Shown: positions 57,569 through 64,000, counted from the first letter of the stretch. The stretch is 64,000 nucleotides of DNA from Margaritifera margaritifera (GCA_029931535.1 JAQPZY010001686.1:10674501-10738500); one strand, 5' to 3'. The notes: a model not told the origin generated them from the letters alone. Translations and numbers: made by a program.

Positions 57569-58699
57569 CTACTTCTTTTTCTTTTTATAGTCGACGACTT
57601 GAGAAGCTGCAATCCAAGAATCAAAACTAGGAGGATATCCTTTCCAACGAACTTTGACTTCTTCTACTCGTCGTTTACCTACTTTGCGTGTTCTTTGTTC
57701 GAGAATGCTTTCGATGTCGTACAAGGTATCTTCTTTTTTAGTCACTCGTTGTAACTCAGGCAAGTAAAATGTTCCTTTGAGTACTTCACCGTTCATGTCT
57801 TCCAATTTATAGACGGGAGGATCACGTCCACGGACGGGGGTAGTGACACGAAACAATTCGGTAGTCCAGTTAGGTAAATAACCTTTGTCAAAAGTACGTT
57901 TGGTTTTTCCGATGCGAACCCAATCTCCCGTCTTTAACAACTTCAACAAAGGTGTTTTCTTTTTCTTCTTTTTTTTGATCTGCTGGGGTGAACCAAATAA
58001 TTTATCAAACACAGACACTTCGTTTTCAGGGCTGACCTCTTCGGGGGTACATCCAATACTACGATGGTACGATTGATTGTACGCTTTAACCAAACGAGGT
58101 AACACGTCGATGTACTTGAGAGTATGTTGATGTGTAAAATATTTCCACATGCGTTCTTTCAAAGTTCTTTGAAAACGTTCCACGATACTGGCTTTGGTTT
58201 CAGGATTTTCGGTCGTAAAAAAATGAATGTGTCTTTGTTTCAATTCTTTTTGAAAAGCTTGGTTTAGAAATTCGGTACCTTTGTCCGTTTGCCATCGTAA
58301 AGGTTGACGTCCACTTTGTTTCAAGACCAATTTTAAGGCTCGTACCAATTCGGTACTGCTTTTAGAAGTCAAAGGCACGACCCAAGCAAATTTGGAAAAC
58401 ACATCAATGACACAAAACAAATATTTGTAACCACGATTGTAAGTAGCTAAATGAGAGACGTCTGCTAAATCGGCTTGCCATTGATGATCGATCCCTTCCA
58501 CTTGAGTAGTACTTCTAGAAAATTTGCGTCGAATGGGTTTGTGTAACGTGTACGTTGATTGTTCTTGTAACCATCGTCGTACTTCGGGTAAACGTACACT
58601 TTTCAATTGACTTTTAGCAGCTCGATATAATTTTTGAACTCCTCCGTAACCAGCAGCATGACCAGGATTGTAATAAATGGTAGCTAACAGTTTCTCCAT
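57569..58699 (-). CDS. INT: Retroviral-type integrase with C-terminal chromodomain
   Basis: 376 residues from a true ATG. The N-terminal Y-Y-N-P-G-H-A-A-G-Y-G-G-V is the Polinton integrase opening. The DDE core shows W-Q-A-D-L-A-D-V (first Asp), W-Q-T-D-K-G-T-E-F (second Asp) and A-S-I-V-E-R-F-Q-R-T-L-K (Glu), in retroviral rve order. The C-terminus has Y-D-I-E-S-I-L-E-Q-R, V-R-W-K-G-Y-P-P and S-W, a chromodomain that in related elements binds methylated histone H3 and may guide insertion. A poly-Lys run (K at about 240-250) and a K-rich end are nuclear-localisation-like. It follows the 201-codon gene with a 12-base gap. All catalytic residues are present. Confidence 0.96.
   Translation of the reverse strand: MEKLLATIYYNPGHAAGYGGVQKLYRAAKSQLKSVRLPEVRRWLQEQSTYTLHKPIRRKFSRSTTQVEGIDHQWQADLADVSHLATYNRGYKYLFCVIDVFSKFAWVVPLTSKSSTELVRALKLVLKQSGRQPLRWQTDKGTEFLNQAFQKELKQRHIHFFTTENPETKASIVERFQRTLKERMWKYFTHQHTLKYIDVLPRLVKAYNQSYHRSIGCTPEEVSPENEVSVFDKLFGSPQQIKKKKKKKTPLLKLLKTGDWVRIGKTKRTFDKGYLPNWTTELFRVTTPVRGRDPPVYKLEDMNGEVLKGTFYLPELQRVTKKEDTLYDIESILEQRTRKVGKRRVEEVKVRWKGYPPSFDSWIAASQVVDYKKKKK
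57581..57589 (-). promoter_or_regulatory. TATA box of the two-helix membrane protein gene
   Basis: TATAAAAAG on the minus strand encodes the Tyr-Lys-Lys near the end of the integrase. It lies about 37 bases before the ATG at 57552. Confidence 0.65.
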
Positions 58700-58711
58700 G
58701 ATTTTTTTTCC

Positions 58712-59317
58712 TCAAGAAGAATAAGTTAACCAAGTTCCAATACTCTTTTCTTCGTGAGGTATCTTTTTGGATTGTTGTTGTTTACGTGTCCGACGTGCTA
58801 CTGGGGTAAAAGAGGGAGTTCGAACATCAGGGGTTATCGGTTCTGTTTTGAATTCTTTCTTTACTTCTGACTTCACTTCTTTCTTTTTCTTTTCTGAGGA
58901 TAAAGGGGTAGACCTTTTCTTTTTTATCCAATCTGGGGTGGCTAACTTTTTTATTTTTTTAAGAGGTGGAGTTAGTAAAAACTCTTCTTCTTCTTCTTCT
59001 TCTTCTTTTTCTTTTTTGAAAGTCACTTTAGGTTCGCTTTTCATGAGAGTCTTAAAATCTCTCAAAGTGGGTGGAGCTGTTTCGTCGACTGCTTTTTGAC
59101 GAAAGAGTTGTAGACGTTGTAAAAGTTGACCGTACCGTTGGGTTTTTTCTGTTTCGGACAAATCGTTACGTTCCATCAGGGATTGTATTTCTTGTTGTAA
59201 CTGAGACATTTCGTTGAGATTAGGATTGACTGGTAAATGAGGAATCCGTTGTTCGTTCCAACGATGAAATTCCATCCATCGTTTGTAAGGTACTAAAGTC
59301 AGTTTTCGTCCTTCCAT
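58712..59317 (-). CDS. Conserved Polinton protein of unknown function, Lys/Glu-rich
   Basis: The first ATG is at 59317 (M-E-G-R-K-L-T-L-V-P), as the upstream TTG in the same frame is not a start; this gives 201 residues. The N-terminal R-K-L-T-L-V-P-Y-K-R-W resembles the start of a conserved Polinton protein of unknown role. A coiled-coil-like Gln/Leu-rich region follows, then a run of eight or more Glu and long Lys-rich tracts, with G-T-W-L-T near the C-terminus. The composition suggests a nuclear or DNA-associated protein. A TATA-like GGATAAAAAGG lies about 50 bases upstream. Confidence 0.72.
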   Translation of the reverse strand: MEGRKLTLVPYKRWMEFHRWNEQRIPHLPVNPNLNEMSQLQQEIQSLMERNDLSETEKTQRYGQLLQRLQLFRQKAVDETAPPTLRDFKTLMKSEPKVTFKKEKEEEEEEEEFLLTPPLKKIKKLATPDWIKKKRSTPLSSEKKKKEVKSEVKKEFKTEPITPDVRTPSFTPVARRTRKQQQSKKIPHEEKSIGTWLTYSS

Positions 59318-59366
59318 TTCATTCAAAGGTACCAAAAAGGTGTGGTCATTTCAGAGAAGGGTGGTC

Positions 59367-59377
59367 CTTTTTATCCT
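59367..59377 (-). promoter_or_regulatory. TATA-like box of the Lys/Glu-rich gene
   Basis: GGATAAAAAGG on the minus strand, just after the stop codon of the pX-like gene and about 50 bases before the ATG at 59317. Confidence 0.5.
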
Positions 59378-59385
59378 TCTTTTTT

Positions 59386-59820
59386 TTATCGCATGACTCC
59401 TCCTAAAAGTGGTCCAGCAATCGTTCCTAACAAAGGAGCGGCTATTTTTAACAATGGTCCTATCAACATAGGTAGAAATCCACCTCGTTGTACCAACATT
59501 TTTTTCTTTTGTTGAAGAGGTATTTTCTTTTTCACCATTTGACGAAGAACGTTCCGATGTTTCCCTAATTTTTGTTTCTGTATCTTGGACAAAGGTACCG
59601 TTCCTTTCAACACGTTCAAACAACATTCACACACGGTATCAATGATTTCTTTAGGAGCTGTTTGAATGAGTTGTTTTCGCATGGGAGGTTTGGATTTGTT
59701 CAGGACAGACAAGACATCCCAATGTTTGGCTAGACGAGGGGGAAGAAGTCGTCCTTTTTTACTGGTTTTCTTCTTTTTTTGGTGGTGGTGGTGGTGGTGG
59801 TGTGCACGTTTGGGAGCCAT
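59386..59820 (-). CDS. Adenovirus pX-like core/minor capsid protein (short paralogue)
   Basis: 144 residues from a true ATG. After a His run and Lys-rich start comes L-S-V-L-N-K-S-K-P-P-M-R-K, K-E-I-I-D-T-V-C-E-C, L-N-V-L-K-G and K-K-K-M-L-V-Q-R-G-G-F-L, then a hydrophobic Gly/Pro-rich end (L-L-G-T-I-A-G-P-L-L-G-G). This is the widespread Polinton pX-like protein, comparable to the adenovirus mu/pX core protein. The next gene upstream (59877-60773) keeps the same order of motifs and looks like a diverged tandem paralogue. Its TATA box overlaps the stop codon of that gene. Confidence 0.82.
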   Translation of the reverse strand: MAPKRAHHHHHHHQKKKKTSKKGRLLPPRLAKHWDVLSVLNKSKPPMRKQLIQTAPKEIIDTVCECCLNVLKGTVPLSKIQKQKLGKHRNVLRQMVKKKIPLQQKKKMLVQRGGFLPMLIGPLLKIAAPLLGTIAGPLLGGVMR

Positions 59821-59874
59821 CTTTTTTAGTCGGTAGAAAACAAGTCTGAAGTCTTTTAGCAGGGTACCCTTCTA

Positions 59875-59881
59875 TTTTATA
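59875..59881 (-). promoter_or_regulatory. TATA box of the pX-like gene, overlapping the previous stop codon
   Basis: TATAAAA on the minus strand includes the TAA stop of the long paralogue (59877-59879). The ATG of the pX-like gene is about 55 bases downstream. Confidence 0.7.
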
Positions 59882-60773
59882 CTGGAACACGTCTCCACTG
59901 ATTGTCTGCACGACGTACCAACTTCACGACAGGTCTCACTTGACGTTGAGGTGTTTTCAAGGGACTAAATCGACTCAATTCTTGTTTGGATAAATCTACT
60001 AAACTTTGTAAGATACCAGTTCTTTCTTGGACTTTGGTTTTAGGGGATGGTACTTTATTGCTAGCTGCTGCCATGGCTAAATCAGCTGAAGTTGACGGTC
60101 CCGACGGGGTCACTTTCGAAATAGGTTTCCATTTTTGCATTAAATTAGGAAACACGGAACTTAAGTCTGGTTTGACAGGCATCATGGTGAAAGGTGAAGA
60201 AGATGTGGACGCAAAAGGTGACCTTGTTACTAATGGGGTCTGTTGTTGTGGTAGTGTTTTTTTCTTCCTGGTTGCAGCAGTACCTCTTTTCTTCTTCTTG
60301 GCACGACTTTTCTTTGGGGATTTCTTCTTTTGTGGGCTTTTCTTTTTTTTTTGGCTGACTTTCTTCTTCTTCTTTTTCTTTGGACTTTTTTTCTTCTTCT
60401 TTTTAGGTGATTTGGGTTTTTTGGCTTTGGCATCATTAGGATCCCATTTCAAAAGGGAACGAATCATAACCCCTCCTAAAGAACCACTTCCACCAGGAGT
60501 TAAAATGATTTGTTTTTTAGTCCGTGAATCGATTCTAGGATCAGCCAGTTGTGACAATGCCGATTTATGTCTTTGAAAAAAACGTTGAGTTTGATGAGGG
60601 ATGTGAATGATACCTTGTAGTAATTGACGTGCTGTCAAAGTAAACCATCGTAACACTTCTTTCAGACTCGCTTCTAACAAATGAGCACGAACTTGTGCAT
60701 TTTTTTCACGACTAATGCCATACAAGGCACGAATCAATTTAGCCGAAGGATGAGATTGAAAGGAAGTCATCAT
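59877..60773 (-). CDS. Long pX-like paralogue with histone H1-like lysine tail
   Basis: 298 residues from ATG 60773 (or the adjacent ATG, 60770). Residues about 8-110 follow the pX-like gene downstream step by step: L-I-R-A-L, V-R-A-H-L, L-K-E-V-L, Q-L-L-Q-G, F-F-Q-R-H-K-S-A-L, then K-K-Q-I-I-L-T-P-G-G and I-R-S-L-L. A long tract of K-K-K, S-P-K-K and Q-K-K follows, very like histone H1 or adenovirus pVII tails, then a Ser/Pro-rich C-terminus. A DNA-condensing core protein is the natural reading. It is probably a duplicate of the pX-like gene that gained a nucleic-acid-binding extension. Confidence 0.75.
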   Translation of the reverse strand: MMTSFQSHPSAKLIRALYGISREKNAQVRAHLLEASLKEVLRWFTLTARQLLQGIIHIPHQTQRFFQRHKSALSQLADPRIDSRTKKQIILTPGGSGSLGGVMIRSLLKWDPNDAKAKKPKSPKKKKKKSPKKKKKKKVSQKKKKSPQKKKSPKKSRAKKKKRGTAATRKKKTLPQQQTPLVTRSPFASTSSSPFTMMPVKPDLSSVFPNLMQKWKPISKVTPSGPSTSADLAMAAASNKVPSPKTKVQERTGILQSLVDLSKQELSRFSPLKTPQRQVRPVVKLVRRADNQWRRVPV

Positions 60774-60812
60774 CTCAAAAAGAGTGTGTGACAGAAATGA
60801 CGTAGTAGGTTG

Positions 60813-60820
60813 TTTTTATA
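60813..60820 (-). promoter_or_regulatory. TATA box of the long pX-like gene
   Basis: TATAAAAA on the minus strand immediately after the ATPase stop codon and about 45 bases before the ATG. ACGTCA, a CRE half-site, lies between them at about 60800. Confidence 0.65.
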
Positions 60821-60826
60821 GTTTTT

Positions 60827-61567
60827 TTAAAAATGGACTGAAGGGGACGTGTAAATGACAGGACCACCTTCTTGACCCCAAGAGTGAAAGATACTGGCAC
60901 GAAATCTCAAATAGTCAGGAGTGGTCGGTTTTAAGTCAATGAGTAAATACTCGTGAGGGGTTTGAGTGGCATCGTCGTACGCATAATTGAGCCAAGGAGC
61001 TCCTAACTGTTTGGCTAACACTTGTACTTGAGATTTGTCTCTGGGACTTTTAAACAAGACCACGTAATGAGCATTCAAACTAATAGTTCGATGAGCTTTA
61101 CTTTGTTGAAATAAATTTTGTGTTATGTACACAATACTAGCATTACGATGGTGACCTTTTCGTGTAAACCAAAGTTTAATTTCTTCTTCGTCTTCTCCTA
61201 ACATGTCATCAAAAATAACTAAATGAGTTTGACTCACGTCAGACACGATTCCATCGTCTTCGTGAGGGATGCCTTCTACAAACGAAATGGTTTCTCCTTG
61301 ACTTTCTTTCAATAACGTGTAAGACGGTTGCCACTCTTTGTAACACCACACGATACGTTGAGGTGGACGATCAATCAAATCAATTTTGTGTTCGATCAAT
61401 CGTTTGACAAATTCGGTTTTGCCTGAACCACTCGGTCCAGCAATTAACATGTTAAATGGATGGCGCAGATACAAAGCATTCCAACTTTGACGATCTAACT
61501 TTTCGTCAATCACTTTTACCACAGAAGAGGTAGACGAGGCAGACGAGGTAGAAGAAGATGTAGCCAT
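60827..61567 (-). CDS. ATP: Genome-packaging ATPase (FtsK/HerA, A32-like)
   Basis: The frame is open from an ATG at 61630, but a TATA box lies inside that extension (61614-61621), so the start at 61567 (M-A-T-S-S-S) is preferred, giving about 246 residues. Walker A is G-P-S-G-S-G-K-T (44-51), Walker B is L-V-I-F-D-D-M-L (D120, D121), followed by I-V-Y-I-T-Q-N-L-F-Q-Q and H-R-T-I, as in the packaging ATPases of Polintons, adintoviruses and poxviruses (A32). It would pump DNA into capsids. All core motifs are intact. Confidence 0.94.
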   Translation of the reverse strand: MATSSSTSSASSTSSVVKVIDEKLDRQSWNALYLRHPFNMLIAGPSGSGKTEFVKRLIEHKIDLIDRPPQRIVWCYKEWQPSYTLLKESQGETISFVEGIPHEDDGIVSDVSQTHLVIFDDMLGEDEEEIKLWFTRKGHHRNASIVYITQNLFQQSKAHRTISLNAHYVVLFKSPRDKSQVQVLAKQLGAPWLNYAYDDATQTPHEYLLIDLKPTTPDYLRFRASIFHSWGQEGGPVIYTSPSVHF

Positions 61568-61613
61568 GATTGAGGTAAGAAGATTTTTGAGAAGAAGACA
61601 AAAAACCCAAGGC

Positions 61614-61621
61614 ATTTTATA
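61614..61621 (-). promoter_or_regulatory. TATA box of the ATPase gene
   Basis: TATAAAAT on the minus strand, about 50 bases upstream of the chosen ATG (61567). It decides against the longer start at 61630. Confidence 0.7.
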
Positions 61622-61635
61622 CGTTTTCATACACG

Positions 61636-61641
61636 TTTATT
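61636..61641 (-). terminator. Poly(A) signal after the tail-anchored membrane protein gene
   Basis: AATAAA on the minus strand, about 45 bases past the stop of the gene at 61684-62118 and just before the ATPase TATA box. Confidence 0.6.
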
Positions 61642-61683
61642 TTTTTTGTAAAAACAAACCAACCAACAACCAATAACATATTT

Positions 61684-62118
61684 TTACAAATTTGCATGAA
61701 GAAGTGAATTTGTGAGAAAATATACAATTAAACCGAACACGTACACAATTAAGACTATCACTAAAACAGCTAAAGTTCTCTCTAAACAAGAAAAGGAACA
61801 ACAATTGTTTTGTGTCCAAGTCATGAAAGACACCACTGTTTGTGGTAACATTCTTCTTCTACTCGTCTTTTTTGAATTCACTGACGGTAGCGGTGGTAAA
61901 GAAGGGTGGTGTTCCTCCTCAAGAGGTATTGGAACCACAGCAGTAGTGGTAGTGGTGTCAGGTACTTCTTCTTCTTCTTTTAGAGTTTCCCATGGAGGTT
62001 CCCATTTTTTTTTTTTCACTTTTAGAATGTTATCAATAAGTGGTTGCCAAATCTTGGCTGAACTGGGCCACTTCTTGTAACCAATATTGGAAACCAAGGT
62101 TTCTCCAGGGTCGTACAT
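61684..62118 (-). CDS. Tail-anchored-type membrane protein, unknown function
   Basis: The first in-frame ATG is at 62118 (M-Y-D-P-G-E-T-L); the open frame above it begins with GTG, not ATG. This gives about 144 residues. A Trp-rich N-terminal part (K-K-W-P-S-S-A-K-I-W-Q-P-L and W-E-P-P-W-E-T-L) leads to a Pro/Thr/Glu-rich linker and a C-terminal helix, L-A-V-L-V-I-V-L-I-V-Y-V-F-G-L-I-V-Y-F-L, ten residues from the end. I do not recognise the family. It overlaps the 103-codon gene by about 86 bases in another frame. Confidence 0.62.
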   Translation of the reverse strand: MYDPGETLVSNIGYKKWPSSAKIWQPLIDNILKVKKKKWEPPWETLKEEEEVPDTTTTTAVVPIPLEEEHHPSLPPLPSVNSKKTSRRRMLPQTVVSFMTWTQNNCCSFSCLERTLAVLVIVLIVYVFGLIVYFLTNSLLHANL

Positions 62119-62344
62119 CTTTCCAATGGAAAAGTTGTTGGTGTAACTCACTAGCAGTACACACTTCTTGAAATGTTTTATGCACAGATAAAGTGTGACG
62201 AATGTCTTCTTCACATGGAAGTACGTCACTAATTTTCATTACCACTCTCAACGCTAAACGTACAATGTTTCTTTCGTGAACTGATAAAATCAAGTTTTTA
62301 TAGTCTTCTTCTTCTACTAAGTCCGAAGAAGAACACACGGTCAT
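62033..62344 (-). CDS. Small helical viral protein (103 codons), unknown function
   Basis: It starts at ATG 62344 (M-T-V-C-S-S-S-D) and is largely helical: I-V-R-L-A-L-R-V-V-M, D-V-L-P-C-E-E-D-I and W-R-N-L-G-F-Q-Y-W-L. The size and helix content would fit a small regulator such as a death-fold protein, but no motif proves it. Its last 86 bases overlap the start of the tail-anchored protein gene, and its first 47 overlap the end of the gene before. Confidence 0.5.
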   Translation of the reverse strand: MTVCSSSDLVEEEDYKNLILSVHERNIVRLALRVVMKISDVLPCEEDIRHTLSVHKTFQEVCTASELHQQLFHWKDVRPWRNLGFQYWLQEVAQFSQDLATTY

Positions 62345-62618
62345 ATTGTTTTTTGGTACTCAACAATTGAGTCCAAAACAACCACGGATCCTTCAAAAGA
62401 ATCCAAGGCAAACACTTGTCCTCAAAAATATTCCACAACGAATGTCCTGGAAAACGAAATCCAAGATAAGTAGTCACTAAGACACACACCACATAACGTC
62501 CAAAATTCAATGGATACAGTTCTTGTATCACTTGTTTATAATCCTCTAAGGTATGAACACAATCTGTGATTTCCTTCCACGGAATCCGTTTCAGAAGTGG
62601 CGTGTAGAGTTCAGGCAT
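62298..62618 (-). CDS. Short relative of the F-box-like repeat protein
   Basis: The first ATG is at 62618 (M-P-E-L-Y-T-P-L), giving about 106 residues; the open frame extends to a GTG at 62654. The segment R-I-P-W-K-E-I ... E-D-Y-K-Q-V-I-Q-E-L ... F-P-G-H-S-L-W matches the middle of the next gene upstream (R-I-P-W-E-E-V ... D-E-Y-Q-K-L-L-E-E-L ... L-P-T-D-S-V-W), so the two are duplicates of one module. TATAAAAGAG at 62624-62633 is too close to this ATG to serve it by normal spacing. Confidence 0.55.
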   Translation of the reverse strand: MPELYTPLLKRIPWKEITDCVHTLEDYKQVIQELYPLNFGRYVVCVLVTTYLGFRFPGHSLWNIFEDKCLPWILLKDPWLFWTQLLSTKKQYDRVFFFGLSRRRRL

Positions 62619-62664
62619 ACCCACTCTTTTATAGTCAGGCAGTAACTGTGTCACAGAATCCGTT

Positions 62665-63765
62665 TCACGAGTAGTAAAGTGATTTGAGACGTGCCGCGTC
62701 CTCTTTATAGGGATCGATGGCTAAGGTTGGTATCTTGGGTGGCATGTTTTTATAGCCAGGCTCCCAAGGTTGGTACCTTTTGAGACAGTCTCCTTCAGGA
62801 TAGAAGTTGTGATAGACGTTTCCCATGACCATTCTTCTATGCCCTTGAAAGAGGGTATAGTGTAAAAATCGAGAAATGACTTTGAGTTTACGTTTCACTT
62901 GTAATTTCACAAACTCTCGGTAAATCTGTTCGCGCACATTCAAAGGCATGACACTAATGTACTTGGGTAAAGTTTCCGATTTGGAAAGAAATACTTCTCT
63001 TTTGTATTCTTCACGATACTGGTGATAGTCGTTGTTCAGAATCAAATTTCTGATGCGACGAAAGTAGCCATAGCCTTGAAATCGAGGAATCACTTGAAGT
63101 TTACGTTTCACTTGTATCTGAACCAACTCATTGTAAATCCGTTTTTGCAACTTTGAAGGCAAGTCACGAATGCGATCTTGTAGAGTAGGTTTCTTGGTGA
63201 CAAAATACTCACACACTAACCAAACGGAATCGGTAGGTAAAGGATATCTATAGGATCCAACACCAGTTTCAGTGATTATCCTATCTAATTTCAAAACACA
63301 AAAAGGTGATTTGTCTTCAGGAGACAGTTCTTCTAACAGTTTTTGGTATTCGTCTATGTTAGTCACATTTTTTTCCTTCACTTCCTCCCATGGAATTCTA
63401 TATTCCACTGCTACATTGTAGGTAGCCCCCACCAATTTCTTAAATTGGTGATGTAGATTTTCATCAATGTCTGACCATTTGAATATCTTCTTAGCAATCA
63501 AATGTCTTATTACCTTCAAAATCCATTGGTTACAACAAGTCTGTCGAAAAGGATGTAACTCTTTTTTACGTTTCAGTTGAATGTGAACAAATTCTTGGTA
63601 AATCCGTTCTCGTAGCTCCAAAGGTAATCCACGAATACGATCTTCTAAAGTAGGAATATACTGAAAAATACGATCTTGTAACTCTAAAGGTAAACCACAA
63701 ATAAGTTCATCTAAAGAATAAGTATTCTTCTCCTCCATTGTATTACTTCTTGGTATCTGGTTCAT
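62665..63765 (-). CDS. Viral protein with four F-box-like repeats
   Basis: 366 residues from ATG 63765; an ATG at 63738 would avoid the 23-base overlap with the BIR gene. Four copies of a motif of the type L-P-x-E/K-L-x-x-R-I-Y-x-E are seen: G-L-P-L-E-L-Q-D-R-I-F, G-L-P-L-E-L-R-E-R-I-Y, D-L-P-S-K-L-Q-K-R-I-Y and M-P-L-N-V-R-E-Q-I-Y. The last three continue as F/L-V-x-I/L-Q-x-K-R-K. The L-P-x-E-L start is how F-boxes begin, so recruitment of a ubiquitin ligase is a possible function, but the later F-box residues are not clear. The central module is duplicated in the 106-codon gene downstream. Confidence 0.7.
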   Translation of the reverse strand: MNQIPRSNTMEEKNTYSLDELICGLPLELQDRIFQYIPTLEDRIRGLPLELRERIYQEFVHIQLKRKKELHPFRQTCCNQWILKVIRHLIAKKIFKWSDIDENLHHQFKKLVGATYNVAVEYRIPWEEVKEKNVTNIDEYQKLLEELSPEDKSPFCVLKLDRIITETGVGSYRYPLPTDSVWLVCEYFVTKKPTLQDRIRDLPSKLQKRIYNELVQIQVKRKLQVIPRFQGYGYFRRIRNLILNNDYHQYREEYKREVFLSKSETLPKYISVMPLNVREQIYREFVKLQVKRKLKVISRFLHYTLFQGHRRMVMGNVYHNFYPEGDCLKRYQPWEPGYKNMPPKIPTLAIDPYKEDAARLKSLYYS

Positions 63766-64000
63766 CGTATCCGTATTCTTCTCGAGCCACTAAAGGTAAG
63801 AACTGACAATGCGGAGACCATCGAGCATGTTCGATGTCAGCTAAGTCGTAAGGCTCCCAATAGCGAAGTCTCACACCGCAACTGAAACACTTCACTTGAT
63901 CTCCAACTCCCACGTAAAAAAATCCAGATCTGGCTAAAGCTTCGGGTTTAGGGCCATTTAAATATTTTGGCCACTTGTCTTTGAACGACTCGAGACGATT
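63743..64000 (-). CDS. BIR-domain (inhibitor of apoptosis) protein, C-terminal part, cut by the window edge
   Basis: The last 85 codons are open to the window edge and end at TAA 63743-63745. The segment shows W-P-K, then A-L-A-R-S-G-F-F-Y-V-G, D-Q-V-K-C-F-S-C-G and W-E-P, then E-H-A-R-W-S-P-H-C-Q-F. The cysteines and histidine follow the BIR zinc pattern CX2CX16HX6C exactly (C38, C41, H58, C65 of the visible part). BIR proteins bind caspases or related partners and block apoptosis; here the protein would be viral cargo. No RING follows the BIR, only a short acidic tail. More BIR repeats could lie upstream, outside the window. Confidence 0.93.
   Translation of the reverse strand, partial: NRLESFKDKWPKYLNGPKPEALARSGFFYVGVGDQVKCFSCGVRLRYWEPYDLADIEHARWSPHCQFLPLVAREEYGYDEPDTKK

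Larger units (their letters stand above)
50715..64000 (-). mobile_element. Polinton/Maverick (adintovirus-like) element, left part
   Basis: Eighteen genes on the minus strand are packed almost without gaps, including integrase, FtsK/HerA-type packaging ATPase, adenain-like protease, major and minor capsid proteins and pX/pVI-like basic proteins. This set defines Polintons and adintoviruses. DNA polymerase B and the right terminus are absent and should lie beyond 64000. All recognised genes are open, which argues for a young insertion or a functional virus. The left limit is not settled: subterminal repeats occupy about 50715-51290, and no target duplication can be tested because the other end is missing. 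Confidence 0.93.

Noticed and set aside
59340..59377. A third possible histone stem-loop (AGGACCACCC on the minus strand)
   Set aside because: Only the 3' half and flank match; the 5' arm of the stem is missing.
59986..60576. 196-codon plus-strand frame rich in Phe
   Set aside because: It is the complement of the lysine-rich tract of the core protein gene, whose minus-strand frame has promoter, homology and context.

Overview
The window is animal genomic DNA, probably from a mollusc or another lophotrochozoan. That is inferred from the intron-rich cadherin gene, the long AT-rich spacers full of (TA)n and (GA)n tracts, and the kinds of transposons present; no species marker is visible. It has three parts.

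(1) 1-32860, plus strand: most of one large cadherin-family gene. I could place 25 exons whose splice phases all agree, giving one uninterrupted frame of 1763 codons that ends at a TGA at 32858-32860. The 5' part lies upstream of the window. The product is a single-pass adhesion protein: about a dozen cadherin repeats, four EGF-like domains, a membrane-proximal region with an R-V-R-R furin-type site, one transmembrane helix and a short tail of about 55 residues. Two introns need GC donors. Introns hold microsatellites, a satellite of about 145 bp, a 51-bp minisatellite, a hAT-type MITE with a perfect 8-bp target duplication, and a possible solo LTR.

(2) 32861 to about 50700: gene-poor DNA with decayed mobile elements. 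These are a 2.8-kb element with long inverted terminal repeats around a PIF1-helicase fragment, two decayed LINEs on the minus strand (one still shows an ORF1, an endonuclease and a reverse transcriptase with a YADD box), two hairpin or inverted-repeat elements, and several tandem arrays.

(3) About 50700-64000, minus strand: the left part of a Polinton/Maverick (adintovirus-like) element. It is gene-dense, all on one strand, and its recognised genes are open. It carries a chromodomain integrase, a packaging ATPase, an adenain-like protease, a double-jelly-roll major capsid protein, a penton-like minor capsid protein, core/pX/pVI-like basic proteins, small membrane proteins and conserved unknowns. 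DNA polymerase B and the right terminus must lie beyond 64000. Less usual cargo sits on the right: the C-terminal part of a BIR (inhibitor of apoptosis) protein with a perfect CX2CX16HX6C zinc signature at the window edge, and a protein with four F-box-like repeats with a shorter relative beside it. On the left, two genes end in what look like complete replication-dependent histone mRNA 3' signals (16-nt stem-loop plus a U7-type downstream element), and each is preceded by a shared GCGCG promoter module and a TATA box. Most other viral genes have a TATA-like box placed in or against the 3' end of the gene before them. The layout suggests two expression classes: S-phase-type transcripts at the left end and a TATA-driven structural block.
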